Assembly: GCF_042242105.1 (NCBI RefSeq)
Contig: NC_092027.1
Coordinates: 67,501 to 131,500, forward strand
Direction of reading: 5' to 3'
DNA: 64,000 bases
Source: Pempheris klunzingeri
Lineage: Eukaryota; Chordata; Actinopteri; Acropomatiformes; Pempheridae
Part shown: piece by piece, positions 45,765-56,518 of the stretch
Position numbering within the stretch: the stretch's first letter is position 1
How the letters are laid out: every line of letters starts with the position of its first letter
Program-made: the position numbers and the translations under genes
The notes under the pieces: model-generated
Databases searched by the model: none
What the model was told of the DNA's origin: nothing
Seen by the model: the letters and a program-made list of their open reading frames with translations, nothing else

Positions 45765-47562
45765 CGGACATAGAGATCAGCAAGGAGGAAGACTTTGCAA
45801 GGATCCTGCAGATGGAGGAAGAGTACATCCAGCAGATCTGTGAGGACATCATCCGCCTCAAACCAGACCTGGTCTTCACTGAGAAAGGCATCTCAGGTAC
45901 ACACACACCTGGATCACACTTGTGTCAGGCTCGGGTATCAATGAACCTTTATTTATACAGCGCAAATTCTTAACAAACATGATCTCAGACTGTTTCCTTA
46001 AAGGGTCCGTGTTGGGTGTTTCCTGGTAATTTTACCCAGAGGAAATAATATCAGTTCCAGTTCCGAACCATTAGAAAAGGAAGACGCCTGCTTATGTCGT
46101 TATGACATCATGATGATGTCATCCCTCCCTGTGTGCTTCCTGTCTGTCAGATCTGGCTCAGCACTACCTGATGAAGGCAAACATCACTGCCATCCGCCGC
46201 GTGAGGAAGACTGACAACAACCGCATCGCCAGGTAACCAGGTCATGTGTTTCTCCTGCAGCAGACACGGGGCGTGCGAGGTTCACACTCCTAACTCTCTC
46301 TCTCTCTCTCTGTGTCAGGGCATGCGGGGCTCGTATCGCCAGCCGGACTGACGAGCTGCGTGAGGAAGACGTTGGTCTGGGGGCGGGGCTGTTTGAGGTG
46401 AAGAAGATCGGCGATGAGTATTTCACCTTCGTCACCGAGTGTAAAGACCCCAAAGCCTGCACCATCCTGCTGAGGGGCGCCAGCAAGGAGATCCTCGCCG
46501 TGAGAACACGCTTCATTTACTCACATCCTCCTCCTGCACTCTTTGGACAGACGCAGCGTTCCGTCAGTCAGCGTTCCGTCAGTCAGTCAGTCAGTCAGCA
46601 TTCTGTCAGTCAGTCAGCGGTCCGTCCATCAGTCAGCATTCTGTCAGTCAGTCAGCGGTCCGTCCATCAGTCAGCGTTCCGTCAGTCTTCACCAGCTCCT
46701 CTTGGACCAGTTCACATTGAACCCGTCTCCTCGTTCACATCAGTCCAGTTTACTGTGAACTGCTTTAGTCGATGACGCTGACCGACCCTTAAACACACCA
46801 CATTCACCTGACAGGGAGCCACGTGAGGCGTTCACGGCCCTCTGTGTCTGACGCTGTGTGTGACCTACAGGAGGTGGAGAGGAACCTGCAGGACGCCATG
46901 CAGGTGTGCCGTAACGTGCTGCTGGACCCCCTGCTGCTGCTGGGCGGCGGCGCCGTGGAGATGGCGGTGTCGAAGCGTCTGGTGGAGCGTTCACGCGCCC
47001 TGACGGGCATCGAGCAGTGGCCGTACCGTGCCGTGGCCCAGGCCCTGGAGGTGATCCCCCGCACGCTGATCCAGAACTGTGGAGCCTCCACCATCAGGGT
47101 GCTGACCTCACTGAGGGTGGGAAACTTTATTCACACTGACAGGAACTTTATTTATGACAACCTTGATGCCGAACGTTGTTTCCAGTATTGATGAGTTATT
47201 GATCGTGTGTGTGTGTGTCAGGCCAAACACACCCAGGAGGGCGGGCTGTGCTGGGGGGTGGACGGTGAGACCGGCTGTCTGTCTGACATGAAGCTTCTGG
47301 GTATCTGGGAGCCGCTGGCTGTCAAGGCTCAGACCTACAAGACGGCCGTGGAGGTCAGAACCCACACGGATCGATCACTATTGGTTATTGATCACTATTG
47401 ATCCTGATCACTTAATGCTCCCTGTTACTCCCCTCTCTGTCTCTCTCTCTCTGTCTGTCTCTCTATCAGACGGCCATCTTGTTGCTGCGTATTGATGACA
47501 TCGTCTCTGGTCACAAGAAGAAAGACAAAGATGATCAGACAGGAGGACATGGAGCCGAGTAG
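43173..47562 (+). CDS. cct3: T-complex protein 1 subunit gamma (CCT3)
   Basis: One of eight subunits of the cytosolic chaperonin TRiC/CCT, which folds actin, tubulin and other proteins in an ATP-driven double ring. Exons: 43173-43200, 44082-44143, 44342-44392, 44486-44548, 44630-44726, 44929-45046, 45140-45326, 45411-45560, 45764-45896, 46151-46232, 46319-46499, 46871-47116, 47222-47353, 47470-47562; 1623 nt, 540 residues (human 545). Start MFGQQVLVL. Group II chaperonin motifs: [18 protein letters not shown] and [11 protein letters not shown] near 40-70, nucleotide-binding [12 protein letters not shown] near 95, KISG-equivalent segments, and [17 protein letters not shown] near 405. The end [15 protein letters not shown] is a charged tail of the usual type. 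In human 1q22 CCT3 lies close to GLMP, as here. No defect seen. Confidence 0.97.
43680..43755. repeat. CACTGTGAGCTAACATTAG short repeat
   Basis: Three copies of the 19-bp unit in CCT3 intron 1. Confidence 0.9.
43844..43957. repeat. Inverted repeat, right arm (pairs with 42529-42641)
   Basis: GTCTCTGGTGTTGGTGGACA ... AGTAAGTTTAACTAA; it lies in CCT3 intron 1, 644 bp after exon 1. Confidence 0.93.
45940..46010 (-). mobile_element. Degenerate LINE 3'-end fragment
   Basis: TTTATTTATACAGCGCAAAT and TAACAAACATGATCTCAGAC resemble 21200-21250 in the longer copy. It sits in a CCT3 intron. Confidence 0.6.
46552..46695. repeat. GCGTTCCGTCAGTCA repeat in CCT3 intron
   Basis: Eight or so 15-28-bp units built from CAGTCAGC and GTTCCGTCAGT after the donor of exon 46319-46499. 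Confidence 0.9.
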
Positions 47563-47593
47563 GTCCACGTCGGTCCACATCCATGTCAGAGTC

Positions 47594-47631
<38 letters not shown>

Positions 47632-47642
47632 TGTGTGTGTCT

Positions 47643-47688
<46 letters not shown>

Positions 47689-48387
47689 CACACGACTCAC
47701 TGAAACTGTCATTAAAGTCATGAAGTTAGAACCTGGTTGTGGTCTCTGGTTTCCTCCTGTAAAGGACTGGGGGGGCAGATCGGGGGGTGGGGGGGGGCAG
47801 GAGAGGCTCATCAACACAAAACCTTCTCATAAGTTTGGTCGAGTGTTTCTTTAAACTTCTGTTGTAAATGTGTGTTTGTTGCTGATCACATGATCCATGA
47901 TGTCGACCCAGTTCTGGTTTCATCTGAACTCGGTCCGACTCTTTAACCTTTTAAGATCAACAGAATTATTTGAAGATGACTCTGTCACTTCTGGACTAAA
48001 TGGCCACGTGATGAATTCCCACTAAAGATGAAGCGTTCAAGTCAGACGTGAGGAAATGATCGTGGAAATCAGGAAGTTTGGATTTCAGACCATTAAATCT
48101 GCTAACTTCTTCAACATGTGAACACATGAATGTTTTGGATCAAATGAATCGCTGATAAAAGGACCCTGTTCACATTTCTGATGAATCTTGAACAAACCGC
48201 TCTGAACTGAATAAAAATAATGAAATAATCAGATTCAGCTCCAAGTCTCATTTTAGAGGAAAAACGTGTCTGACTGCGGCTGTTGATAAAGTTATTTAGA
48301 GAGCCGTGACGTAGCGGGGCGGGGTCCGAGGGCGGTCAGCTGACATATGAAGGAACGGGTCATGTGACCTGCTCAGTCACAACAAAG
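47563..48387 (+). other. CCT3 3' UTR and GLMP promoter
   Basis: A GT/CT microsatellite occupies about 47597-47686. ATTAAA near 47711 is a candidate CCT3 polyadenylation signal. The last 90 bp hold a GC box (GGGGCGGGG, about 48315) and two GTCANNTGAC E-boxes described separately. No other gene seen. Confidence 0.6.
48335..48368 (+). promoter_or_regulatory. Paired GTCANNTGAC (CLEAR-like) E-boxes before GLMP
   Basis: GTCAGCTGAC at 48335-48344 and GTCATGTGAC at 48359-48368, 24 bp apart start to start, the second ending 19 bp before the GLMP ATG. The TFEB/TFE3 CLEAR consensus is GTCACGTGAC, so both keep the flanks and differ in the centre. Confidence 0.5.
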
Positions 48388-51300
48388 ATGGCGGCAGCGG
48401 GGAAGGAGCGGAGCGGCCGCGTTTGTTCTCTGGTTCTTCTCCTGAGTGTCTCCGGTTTGATCCGCGGAGCAGACGCGACGGAGCGGACGGTGAGGAAGAC
48501 ATCCGGGTATTACACCCGACTAATTATGGTGGATCTGAGCGGTGATCGATCTATTGTGATTAAAGTCACGGCGGAAACAGTTTAACAGTTCACTTCCGGT
48601 TTGCAGCTCCGACAGAAAGTCTTCGAAATGTTTTCGCTGCTTCGTGATTTAAACTTTGATTTCTATTTTATTATGAAACAAACGGAACAGGAAGATGTTT
48701 CGAAAAAATTCCGATTTCATTTTACTCTAAACTAAACTTTGGTGGTTTAAGGTTTCATGTCCGTTACTGCAGTAAAAGTAGTGGTCATACTAGGCTGCAG
48801 TACCTTTACTGCAGTATTGGCACTAATTCAGTAGTACTAATACTTTGACTGTGGTAAAAGTACTCGGATACTTTCCTCCTCTGGTAACTTTAATTTGAAG
48901 TTTCTGCTTTTCTGTCACGTCATGTTTGACCCAATCAGCAGCTGATCAATAGTTCACTGGACTGATTAGATGATTGATTACAAATAAATGAGGTTTCTAT
49001 TTGAAAACAATCAACTGATTAAAATGAGGAATTGTTATAAACTTTATTGATCATCAAGACAAACAGAAGTTCAAAGATGATTGGTGATCAGTTTCTTCTT
49101 CTGCAAAACGAGCTGCCAATCAATCCGTCAGTATGTCCATCAGTGTTTGATCCCAGGTGACTGATGGTCTGTTTCTTCTTCTCTTCCGCAGTTGTCGGTA
49201 GAGTTGAACCCTGGCTCGCCGTCGCCGCCTCCTGGTGGCGACCTACTTCATGTGAGAGCCGTGGGAAACAATGACACACTTCACTTCCTGTTCTGCAGTC
49301 AGGGGGCGCCGACGCTGCTGCTCGTCCACACCGACATCACTTCCTCTACAATCCAGGTCGATTCAGCGCCGCATGAAGCTAACGATGCTAACAGATCACC
49401 TGACCTTGTTCATGAAGCTTGTTAATGCGTTAAATTGCTCAGTCGTCATGACAACAGATAAACGAGAAGAACAAGCTGCAATCAAACAGTCATGTGATCG
49501 CTGAGGGGGAACGGCCTTCATCCCAGCAGCAAAACGTCTTGCTGTTGGGTTCCTAATAATCTGACTACCGTCTGTCTGGAGACACGGACAACAAATGTAG
49601 AGCCTAGTGGAACCTTACGTAGAACTCATCCATCCGTTTTCTTCCTCTTATCTGGGGTCAGGTCGCCATGTCAGCAGGCTGATCAGGACGCTCCAGACGT
49701 TCTTCTCCTTAGCAGCTCCTGGGGGAACCCGAGGCCATGAGGAATTCCTCCAGAGAGTTCTGGGTCTGCCCCGGTGAACCTCCAAAGGGAGACGCCCAGG
49801 AGGCATAGTGGAACCTAACGTAGAACAAATAGCACCAGTAGAACCATGCTATTCAGATTAATCTCAGTCTGTCTCCCTCCTCGCCGCCGCGTCTCCCCTT
49901 TGTATTTGACTGTTTTAATCTCATTCGGTTCCACCAGTTCTCTCTCAGAACTAATTTAAACCGAGCGTTAGCCTTGATACATTTATGTCTAACTGACCTT
50001 GGTGTTCGCTAAGGGGCGAGCCAGCTGTTTTATTATTATTGTTAGATTTATTTTGATAGCACTTTCCACAAAACTGAGAACTGAGAAACAAATGAACCCA
50101 CATTTATTCCCTGTCTCACCTCCAGAGTGCAGCACATAGCGTAGCATCGTAACTTAGCATATTCATTTATTGTTTCTACTCGTCTTTCCCATTCGCTGGT
50201 TATCACGTGTTTTGAAACAGGAAGTGATGGTCGACCAATGAGCCAATCATCAATGAGGAGCAGCCATGTTCATTGATCTGACCTCGGAGATGTGGCTTCT
50301 GATTGGTTGATACCTGCTCTGAGGATTGCACCTGATTAAATCCTCTGGTGTTTCTCTCTCAGGTGAACTGGACTCAGTTTGAGGCACGTAACCACAGCAA
50401 CAGCCTTAAGGTGGAGCCAGAGAGCAGTATCCTGTACAGTGCCGCCATCGTCTTCACCAGGGTCAGCAATATCCACCTTAAATCACTCTGTCCCCCTTAA
50501 ATCTACTATCATCACTCTGTCCCCCTTAAATCTACTATCCTCACTCTGTCCCCCTTAAATCTACTATCATCACTCTGTCCCCCTTAAATCTACTATCCTC
50601 ACTCTGTCCCCCTTAAATCCACTATCCTCACTCTGTCCCCCTTAAATCCACTATCCTCACTCTGTCCACCTTAAATCTACTATCCTCACTCTGTCCCCCT
50701 TAAATCTATCATCACTCTGTCCACCTTAAATCCTTAAATCTACTATCCTCACTCTGTCCCCCTTAAATCTACTATCATCACTCTGTCCACCTTAAATCCT
50801 TAAATCTACTATCCTCAGTCTGTCCCTCTTAAATCTACTATCCTCACTCTGTCCACCTTAAATCTACTATCCTCACTCTGTCCACCTTAAATCTACTATC
50901 CTCACTCTGTCCACCTTAAATCTACTATCCTCACTCTGTCCACCTTAAATCCTTAAATCCACTATCCTCACTCTGTCCCCCTTAAATCCACTATCCTCAC
51001 TCTGTCCACCTTAAATCTACTATCCTCACTCTGTCCCCCTTAAATCTACTATCATCACTGTCCACCTTAAATCTACTATCCTCACTCTGTCCCCCTTAAA
51101 TCTACTATCCTCACTGTCCACCTTAAATCTACTATCCTCACTCTGTCCCCCTTAAATCTACTATCCTCACTCTGTCCCCCTTAAATCTACTATCCTCACT
51201 GTCCATCTTAAATCTACTAAATCACTGTCCACCTTAAATCTACTAACATCACTCTGTCCCCCTTAAATCTACTATCCTCACTGTCCACCTTAAATCTACT

Positions 51301-53652
51301 ATCCTCACTCTGTCCCCCTTAAATCTACTATCCTCACTCTGTCCACCTTAAATCTACTATCCTCACTGTCCATCTTAAATCTACTAAATCACTGTCCACC
51401 TTAAATCTACTAACATCACTCTGTCCACCTTAAATCTACTATCCTCACTCTGTCCACCTTAAATCTACTAACATCACTCTGTCCACCTTAAATCTACTAT
51501 CCTCACTCTGTCCACCTTAAATCTACTAAATCACTGTCCACCTTAAATCTACTAACATCACTCTGTCCACCTTAAATCTACTATCCTCACTCTGTCCACC
51601 TTAAATCTACTAACATCACTCTGTCCACCTTAAATCTACTATCCTCACTGTCCACCTTAAATCTACTATCCTCACTCTGTCCCCCTTAAATCTACTATCC
51701 TCACTCTGTCCACCTTAAATCTACTATCCTCACTCTGTCCACCTTAAATCTACTATCCTCACTCTGTCCACCTTAAATCTACTAAATCACTGTCCACCTT
51801 AAATCTACTAACATCACTCTGTCCACCTTAAATCTACTATCCTCACTCTGTCCACCTTAAATCTACTATCCTCACTCTGTCCACCTTAAATCTACTAACA
51901 TCACTCTGTCCACCTTAAATCTACTAAATCACTGTCCACCTTAAATCTACTAACATCACTCTGTCCACCTTAAATCTACTATCCTCACTCTGTCCACCTT
52001 AAATCTACTATCCTCACTCTGTCCACCTTAAATCTACTAACATCACTCTGTCCACCTTAAATCTACTATCCTCACTGTCCATCTTAAATCTACTAAATCA
52101 CTGTCCACCTTAAATCTACTATCCTCACTCTGTCCACCTTAAATCTACTATCCTCACTCTGTCCACCTTAAATCTACTATCCTCACTCTGTCCACCTTAA
52201 ATCTACTATCCTCACTCTGTCCACCTTAAATCTACTAACATCACTCTGTCCACCTTAAATCTACTATCCTCACTCTGTCCACCTTAAATCTACTATCATC
52301 AGATGTAACTAGCTCTCTGATGTCACTGCGGCTCTGTGATGTCAGCAGCGTTCTCCTGTTAAAAAACCGCGGTCGGTGAAATATTGGTGACCACAGATGG
52401 TGTTTTGTGTGGAACCCACCTGTTGGTTCCACCTGATGGCTTTGACTGACACGTTCCCTTTAGAACGCGAGCTCTGACTTCCTGTTTGCTGTCTCAGTTG
52501 TTGGAGTACGACGACGTTAATGACACGGCGGTGCCGACCTCTGACCTCTTCCCGCCCTATGAGCTGCAGAGCTTCACCTGGTCTCGCCTGAACCTGTCCG
52601 GGCCCGTCGCCCTGCTCTGTGGCGCCTCCCCGACCTTCACCAACGGGTCGCTGTGCCTGCAGGTCAGACCCACAGCTCGGCTGTCTGTTCCCATCGTGAT
52701 GTCATCAACCCGTGATGACACCGTCAGCAGGGGACCGATGGCTGTTCAGGACCTGTGATCGGTGTCAGACGTCTACGGACCGGCCCTTTAATCAGCCTTT
52801 TTTCCCTTCCAGCTGTCTGTGTTTGAGTCGGAGGGACGCGGTCGGTCCTGGCCCCGCCTCCTCCACACGGCTAACTCCTCCCAGCTGGAGGTGTGGCTCG
52901 ATGGCGTGTCGCCGCGGGCAACTCGTTCAAGGTTCCTATTGGAGGTGCAAGCGGTGGGCGGGGCTTATCCTCTGAGCAAAGTGGAGGTTCGTCGATCCAT
53001 TGACGACGAGTTCACGCCATCGATATTCCAGGTGACCAATCAGAAACGGGCGTCTGTGGATGTGACCCGGTTTAACCCTCGCTAACCTGCTGACCTTTGA
53101 CTCCTCAGGTGACTCACTGGGTTCCGTCGGTGAACAGCAGCTCTGACGTTCCGGGTTTCATCCAGTGGAAGCCGGTGGCGTACCGGCGCTCTGATCCAGC
53201 TCTGGAGGACGCCACGCCGTGCCGACACTCCAACCCGCGGCCTCAGAGCGGTGAGGCGGTGGCGGTGGCGTCCGGTCTGATCAGAGCATTCTACACAGAA
53301 CCCAAAACGTTTGGACTCAATGTGAGCTTCGGCCTTGCAGGAGAACCGTTCTACAACAGCACCAAGTTCCTCCGCTGGTCTGTGGCTCTTTAATGAGATG
53401 AAGTTAATGATGTTTATGTTAATGAGTTTCCACTGATGGCGTGGAACATGACCTCTTCCTCTTGGCGCCCCCTGCAGGACGCTGCTGGTCGGCTCCGGCT
53501 CTCCTCCTGTCGACGCCTTCTCTCCCTTGGTTCTCAGCATGATGGCGGTCGGGCTGGGAACTCCCATGATCCTCCTGCTGCTGGGCGGAGTCTGTGTCTG
53601 CATCCGTAAGAGGGCGACGGCCTCGACGACCAACTATGAGCCAATCAACTGA
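48388..53652 (+). CDS. glmp: Glycosylated lysosomal membrane protein (GLMP / NCU-G1)
   Basis: Type I lysosomal membrane protein; in mammals GLMP is the accessory subunit that stabilises the transporter MFSD1. Exons: 48388-48489, 49192-49356, 50363-50461, 52498-52662, 52813-53031, 53109-53377, 53478-53652; 1194 nt, 397 residues (human 406). Signal peptide about 1-28 (SLVLLLSVSGLIRGADA). Family blocks: LLHVRAVGNNDTLHFLFCSQ, SILYSAAIVFTRLLEYDD, RLLHTANSSQLEVWLDG, SIDDEFTPSIFQV and IQWKPVAYRR. Several N-glycosylation sequons (NDT, NWT, NHS, NDT, NLS, NGS, NSS, NVS, NST). One transmembrane segment near 358-380 (LVLSMMAVGLGTPMILLLLG), then a short tail ending NYEPIN. YEPI is a YxxPhi lysosomal sorting signal, as human ends YQSIN. 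A 1.8-kb minisatellite fills intron 3. Confidence 0.96.
48490..49191 (+). other. GLMP intron 1
   Basis: About 0.7 kb of mostly AT-rich unique sequence between the donor ACG/GTGAGG and the acceptor TCTTCCGCAG. No internal gene or transposon seen. Confidence 0.75.
49627..49815. mobile_element. Dispersed repeat of the fish TTATCTGGGGTCAGGTCG type
   Basis: CATCCGTTTTCTTCCTCTTA, TCTGGGGTCAGGTCGCCATG and, later, CTCCAAAGGGAGACGCCCAG, with GGAGGCAT following, are typical of a very abundant fish interspersed repeat. Degenerate and non-coding; family not assigned. It is in GLMP intron 2 (49357-50362). Confidence 0.65.
50470..52300. repeat. CACTCTGTCCACCTTAAATC minisatellite in GLMP intron 3
   Basis: About 65 copies of a 27-30-bp unit (CTGTCCACCTTAAATCTACT + ATCCTCACT). 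It starts about 10 bp after the donor ACCAGG/GTCAGC. Variants CCC/CAC, ATCATC/ATCCTC and AACATC define subtypes whose proportions change along the array. Confidence 0.97.
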
Positions 53653-54365
53653 TGGCGGAATCACAGCCAATCAGAAGGCAGATACTTTTTTTTTAAGAGT
53701 TCTGAAGACTCGCTGATGACGGACAGGATGCATGACTGATCCAGCCAATCAGGGCCCAAGAGACTCATTTTATTTCCTTGTTTTTAATGAGACTAATTGT
53801 TTTTAAAGTATTACAATAATTCTGCTAATTGTTCCTTTAAAATCATTAAATTTTCTTTGTGTTGTCACTTCCTGTCCGTGGCGCTTTGGTCTAAAGGTCG
53901 ACCAGTGAAAATATTCCACATGCAGCCTCCACATGTAAACTAACTTTCGTTTTATTAGTTGCGTCTTGTTTTCGGGAGGGTTACCCCCCCCCGGCTCCTG
54001 ATTGGACCATTCTACCTGACAGGTGACTGACGAGACTTCACACCTTTCACTTTCTCTTTATTCATTCAGAAACAAACAAAATGATTCAAACAGGTAGGAC
54101 CCACCTGCTGCTGCGTTTGACCGACAGGTAAAATCATCCAGACACCGACCAATCGGAGGAGGCTCTGATCATGACATCATCACCTGAAGGGGGTCCAGCT
54201 GTTTGTTTGTTAATCTGTTTTAAATAAAGTTGAGGATAAAGACAATCAGTCCAGTTCTCTGCAGGTTCCTTTAATCCTCACAGTCCAGATCACTTTAAAA
54301 TACTACTGCAGGACGAGGACCACACACAGGTCCAGGTCCAGGTCCGGTTCCTGGTCTCCGCCTTC
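53653..54365. other. Convergent 3' regions of GLMP (+) and JTB (-)
   Basis: Plus-strand polyadenylation candidates: ATTAAA at about 53846 and AATAAA at 54223-54228. Minus-strand candidate: TTTATT at 54057-54062 on the plus strand. If the distal GLMP signal and the JTB signal are both used, the transcripts overlap by about 170 bp or more. No other gene here. Confidence 0.5.
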
Positions 54366-55265
54366 CTAGATGGACTCGATCTGGCGGCGAACCTTCTCAG
54401 AGGCGAGGCGGTCCAGCGAGCGCTGACGAACTACTACTAGGATGGCGAAGAGAGCCGTCAGAGCCAACATGGCCGCCTCAAACTTCCAAAAGAGATGTTC
54501 CTCCATCACGGCGGAGCGACAGCTGGGAGGGGGGATAAACAGAATGAATAAATACCGAACGTTTCCTACTCGGCTCATTGGAGGGACAGCGGAGCGGCTA
54601 AGAGGCCGTCGGCGCCCCAGTGGTGTTCTGACCTCTTGTACTCGTCCCGGTTAGATCGGGTGCAGTTGACTCGCTCCACGTATCCCGTCGGTCCGCAGGC
54701 CGACCACGACCTCTGAAACACAACAACCGCTCCGTCACGCACACACTGCTGCCGTTGTCATAACAACCACATGCCGTTTTCAGAATTCTCCAGGAATTCA
54801 AGGTCGTGGAACGTTTGTGGTTTGGACACTTACGGTCTGGAAGGCGTTACACTGAGAGCACTCCGTGGTCACCACAAACTCCTCCAGCAGCCAGCAGGGG
54901 GCCACCACAGTCTTCACCGCTGGGGGGGGGAGGGGAGGGGGTCAGAGGTCACTGAGACACATTAAATATGAAACTTTCTGATTGGTCTTTTATTTCCCAG
55001 CAGTCTTTGCTGCGGCAGGTGTCTCACCTGTAGTTTTGACGTCACTCAGTAGAGCCGCTCCAAACACCCTGAAACACACAGTCCAACCATCAGTCCTGGT
55101 TCTGCTATTATAAAATAGCCTGCAGAACCCCTGAAGGACCGGTGGAACCTGTAGAACCTCTACACTACAGACTGACCTGAGGGACACGAGGCCCCAGAAC
55201 AGCACGTGGAGGACGAGGACTCGAGGCCGACAGCAGGCCACCGGGATCCGACAGTCGCTCTCCAT
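54366..55265 (-). CDS. jtb: JTB (jumping translocation breakpoint protein)
   Basis: Small type I membrane protein, reported in humans to act in mitochondria, midzone cytokinesis and apoptosis. Minus-strand exons in order: 55265-55177, 55068-55028, 54919-54834, 54712-54633, 54522-54366; 453 nt, 150 residues (human 146). Signal peptide-like N-terminus (VLVLHVLFWGLVSLR). Luminal cysteine-rich block APCWLLEEFVVTTECSQC, then CGPTGYVERVNC and KSCRSAVMEEHLFWKFEAA. Transmembrane segment near 114-134 (AMLALTALFAILVVV), then the family C-terminus RQRSLDRLASEKVRRQIESI, almost identical to mammals. Start chosen at 55265 because further upstream reading loses the signal-peptide context. Divergent from the region to its right; convergent with GLMP. 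Confidence 0.96.
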
Positions 55266-56518
55266 CAGCAGACTCCTCCACCAGGGCGACACCCCCGCCA
55301 CCCTGACACGCTGGTACCACTTCCTGGCTGGTTCCCGGCTGGTTACTGGCTGGTTCCCGGTCAGTCTGGTCACATGTTCTGAGGCTCCAGGCTGCTGAAA
55401 CCTGAAGCGTGAAGCAAATGAATAAGTCGGATTCCTTCTGATCATCAATCACTAACATGTTGAGCCTCCATACCTTCACCTGTCTCAACTATCAGCTGAT
55501 TGATTAGTCAGAAACATAATCAATATTAGTCATGGAAGTCATTTATCCCCTAAATGACCAATCGGTCAGATTATAAACTGGAATAAAGTCACTTTGGACT
55601 CTGAGTTCTGGTCTGTTAATCTAATCGATTAAGAAGATAAGATCGATGCTGATGTCTGCTCCTCAGGTGTGTGTGATCATGTGACCACAAGGTAACACTG
55701 GTTTTATCTGGTTACCCTCTAACAGCTGATCAATCAGCTGACTGCTGATAATCAATAAAGCTGTCTTTAAACTGTTTGTGCTCCTGCATCACACCTGCAG
55801 TTAACTGTGATCAAACTCACAGAGTGATTCTGTGCCGAGCTGACGGCAAATTAACGTCATTATAATAACTATTAGTATAATAGCCGTAACATTACGCTAT
55901 GCTAACGTTAGCTTGCTAACGCAGCGGTACTGCCCCACAGACAGATGCTAACGTTAGCTTGCTAACGCAGCGGTACTGCCCCACAGACAGATGCTAACGT
56001 TAGCTTGCTAACGCAGCGGTACTGCCCCACAGACAGATGCTAACGTTAGCTTGCTAACGCAGCGGTACTGCCCCACAGACAGATGCTAACGTTAGCTTGC
56101 TTAGCTCCGGTCACCCACAGTCCTCTGAAGCAGCCGCCATCCTAAACTCCGCGGGGACACAGCGGGAAGGGCTCGTTTCTACCGAAGAGACCGGATTCTG
56201 CTTTGATCCACCGATTGTTACCGACTCTGTTCGCGGCCCAACAACAACAGCTCACCGACAAATAACACCGGAAACACTTCAGGGGCGGGATTTTCACAAT
56301 TACAGCCTGATCTCCGGAGCTGTCATTAACAGCGTTTTGAACCACACAGACGGTCAGCACACATTACTGATCATTTATTTATTGACCTACTGCTCGATAC
56401 CTGCATGAGTCCTTACTAACTCATTCCTGAGGATCTGTCTTCGTTGTAATATTTTTAATCACTGTGTGAGGATAGAGTTTATACATCACACAGGAAGGAA
56501 GGAACTGTTTTTCTTTTA
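55266..56518. other. JTB upstream region
   Basis: Contains unique AT-balanced sequence to about 55890, a 46-bp promoter-type repeat at 55899-56106, and mixed sequence to the LINE end at 56519. The 103-codon frame at 56097-56408 (+) has no recognisable domain and starts inside the repeat, so no gene is called. Confidence 0.55.
55899..56106. repeat. 46-bp direct repeats carrying palindrome GCTAACGTTAGC
   Basis: Four full and one partial copy at exact 46-bp spacing (starts 55899, 55945, 55991, 56037, 56083). Each holds ATGCTAACGTTAGCTTGCTA followed by ACGCAGCGGTACTGCCCCAC. Copies look identical, about 0.65 kb upstream of the JTB ATG. Confidence 0.96.

Noticed and set aside
56097-56408. 103-codon plus-strand frame upstream of JTB
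   Set aside because: Begins inside the 46-bp promoter repeat, has no recognisable domain, and no splice or polyadenylation pattern supports it.
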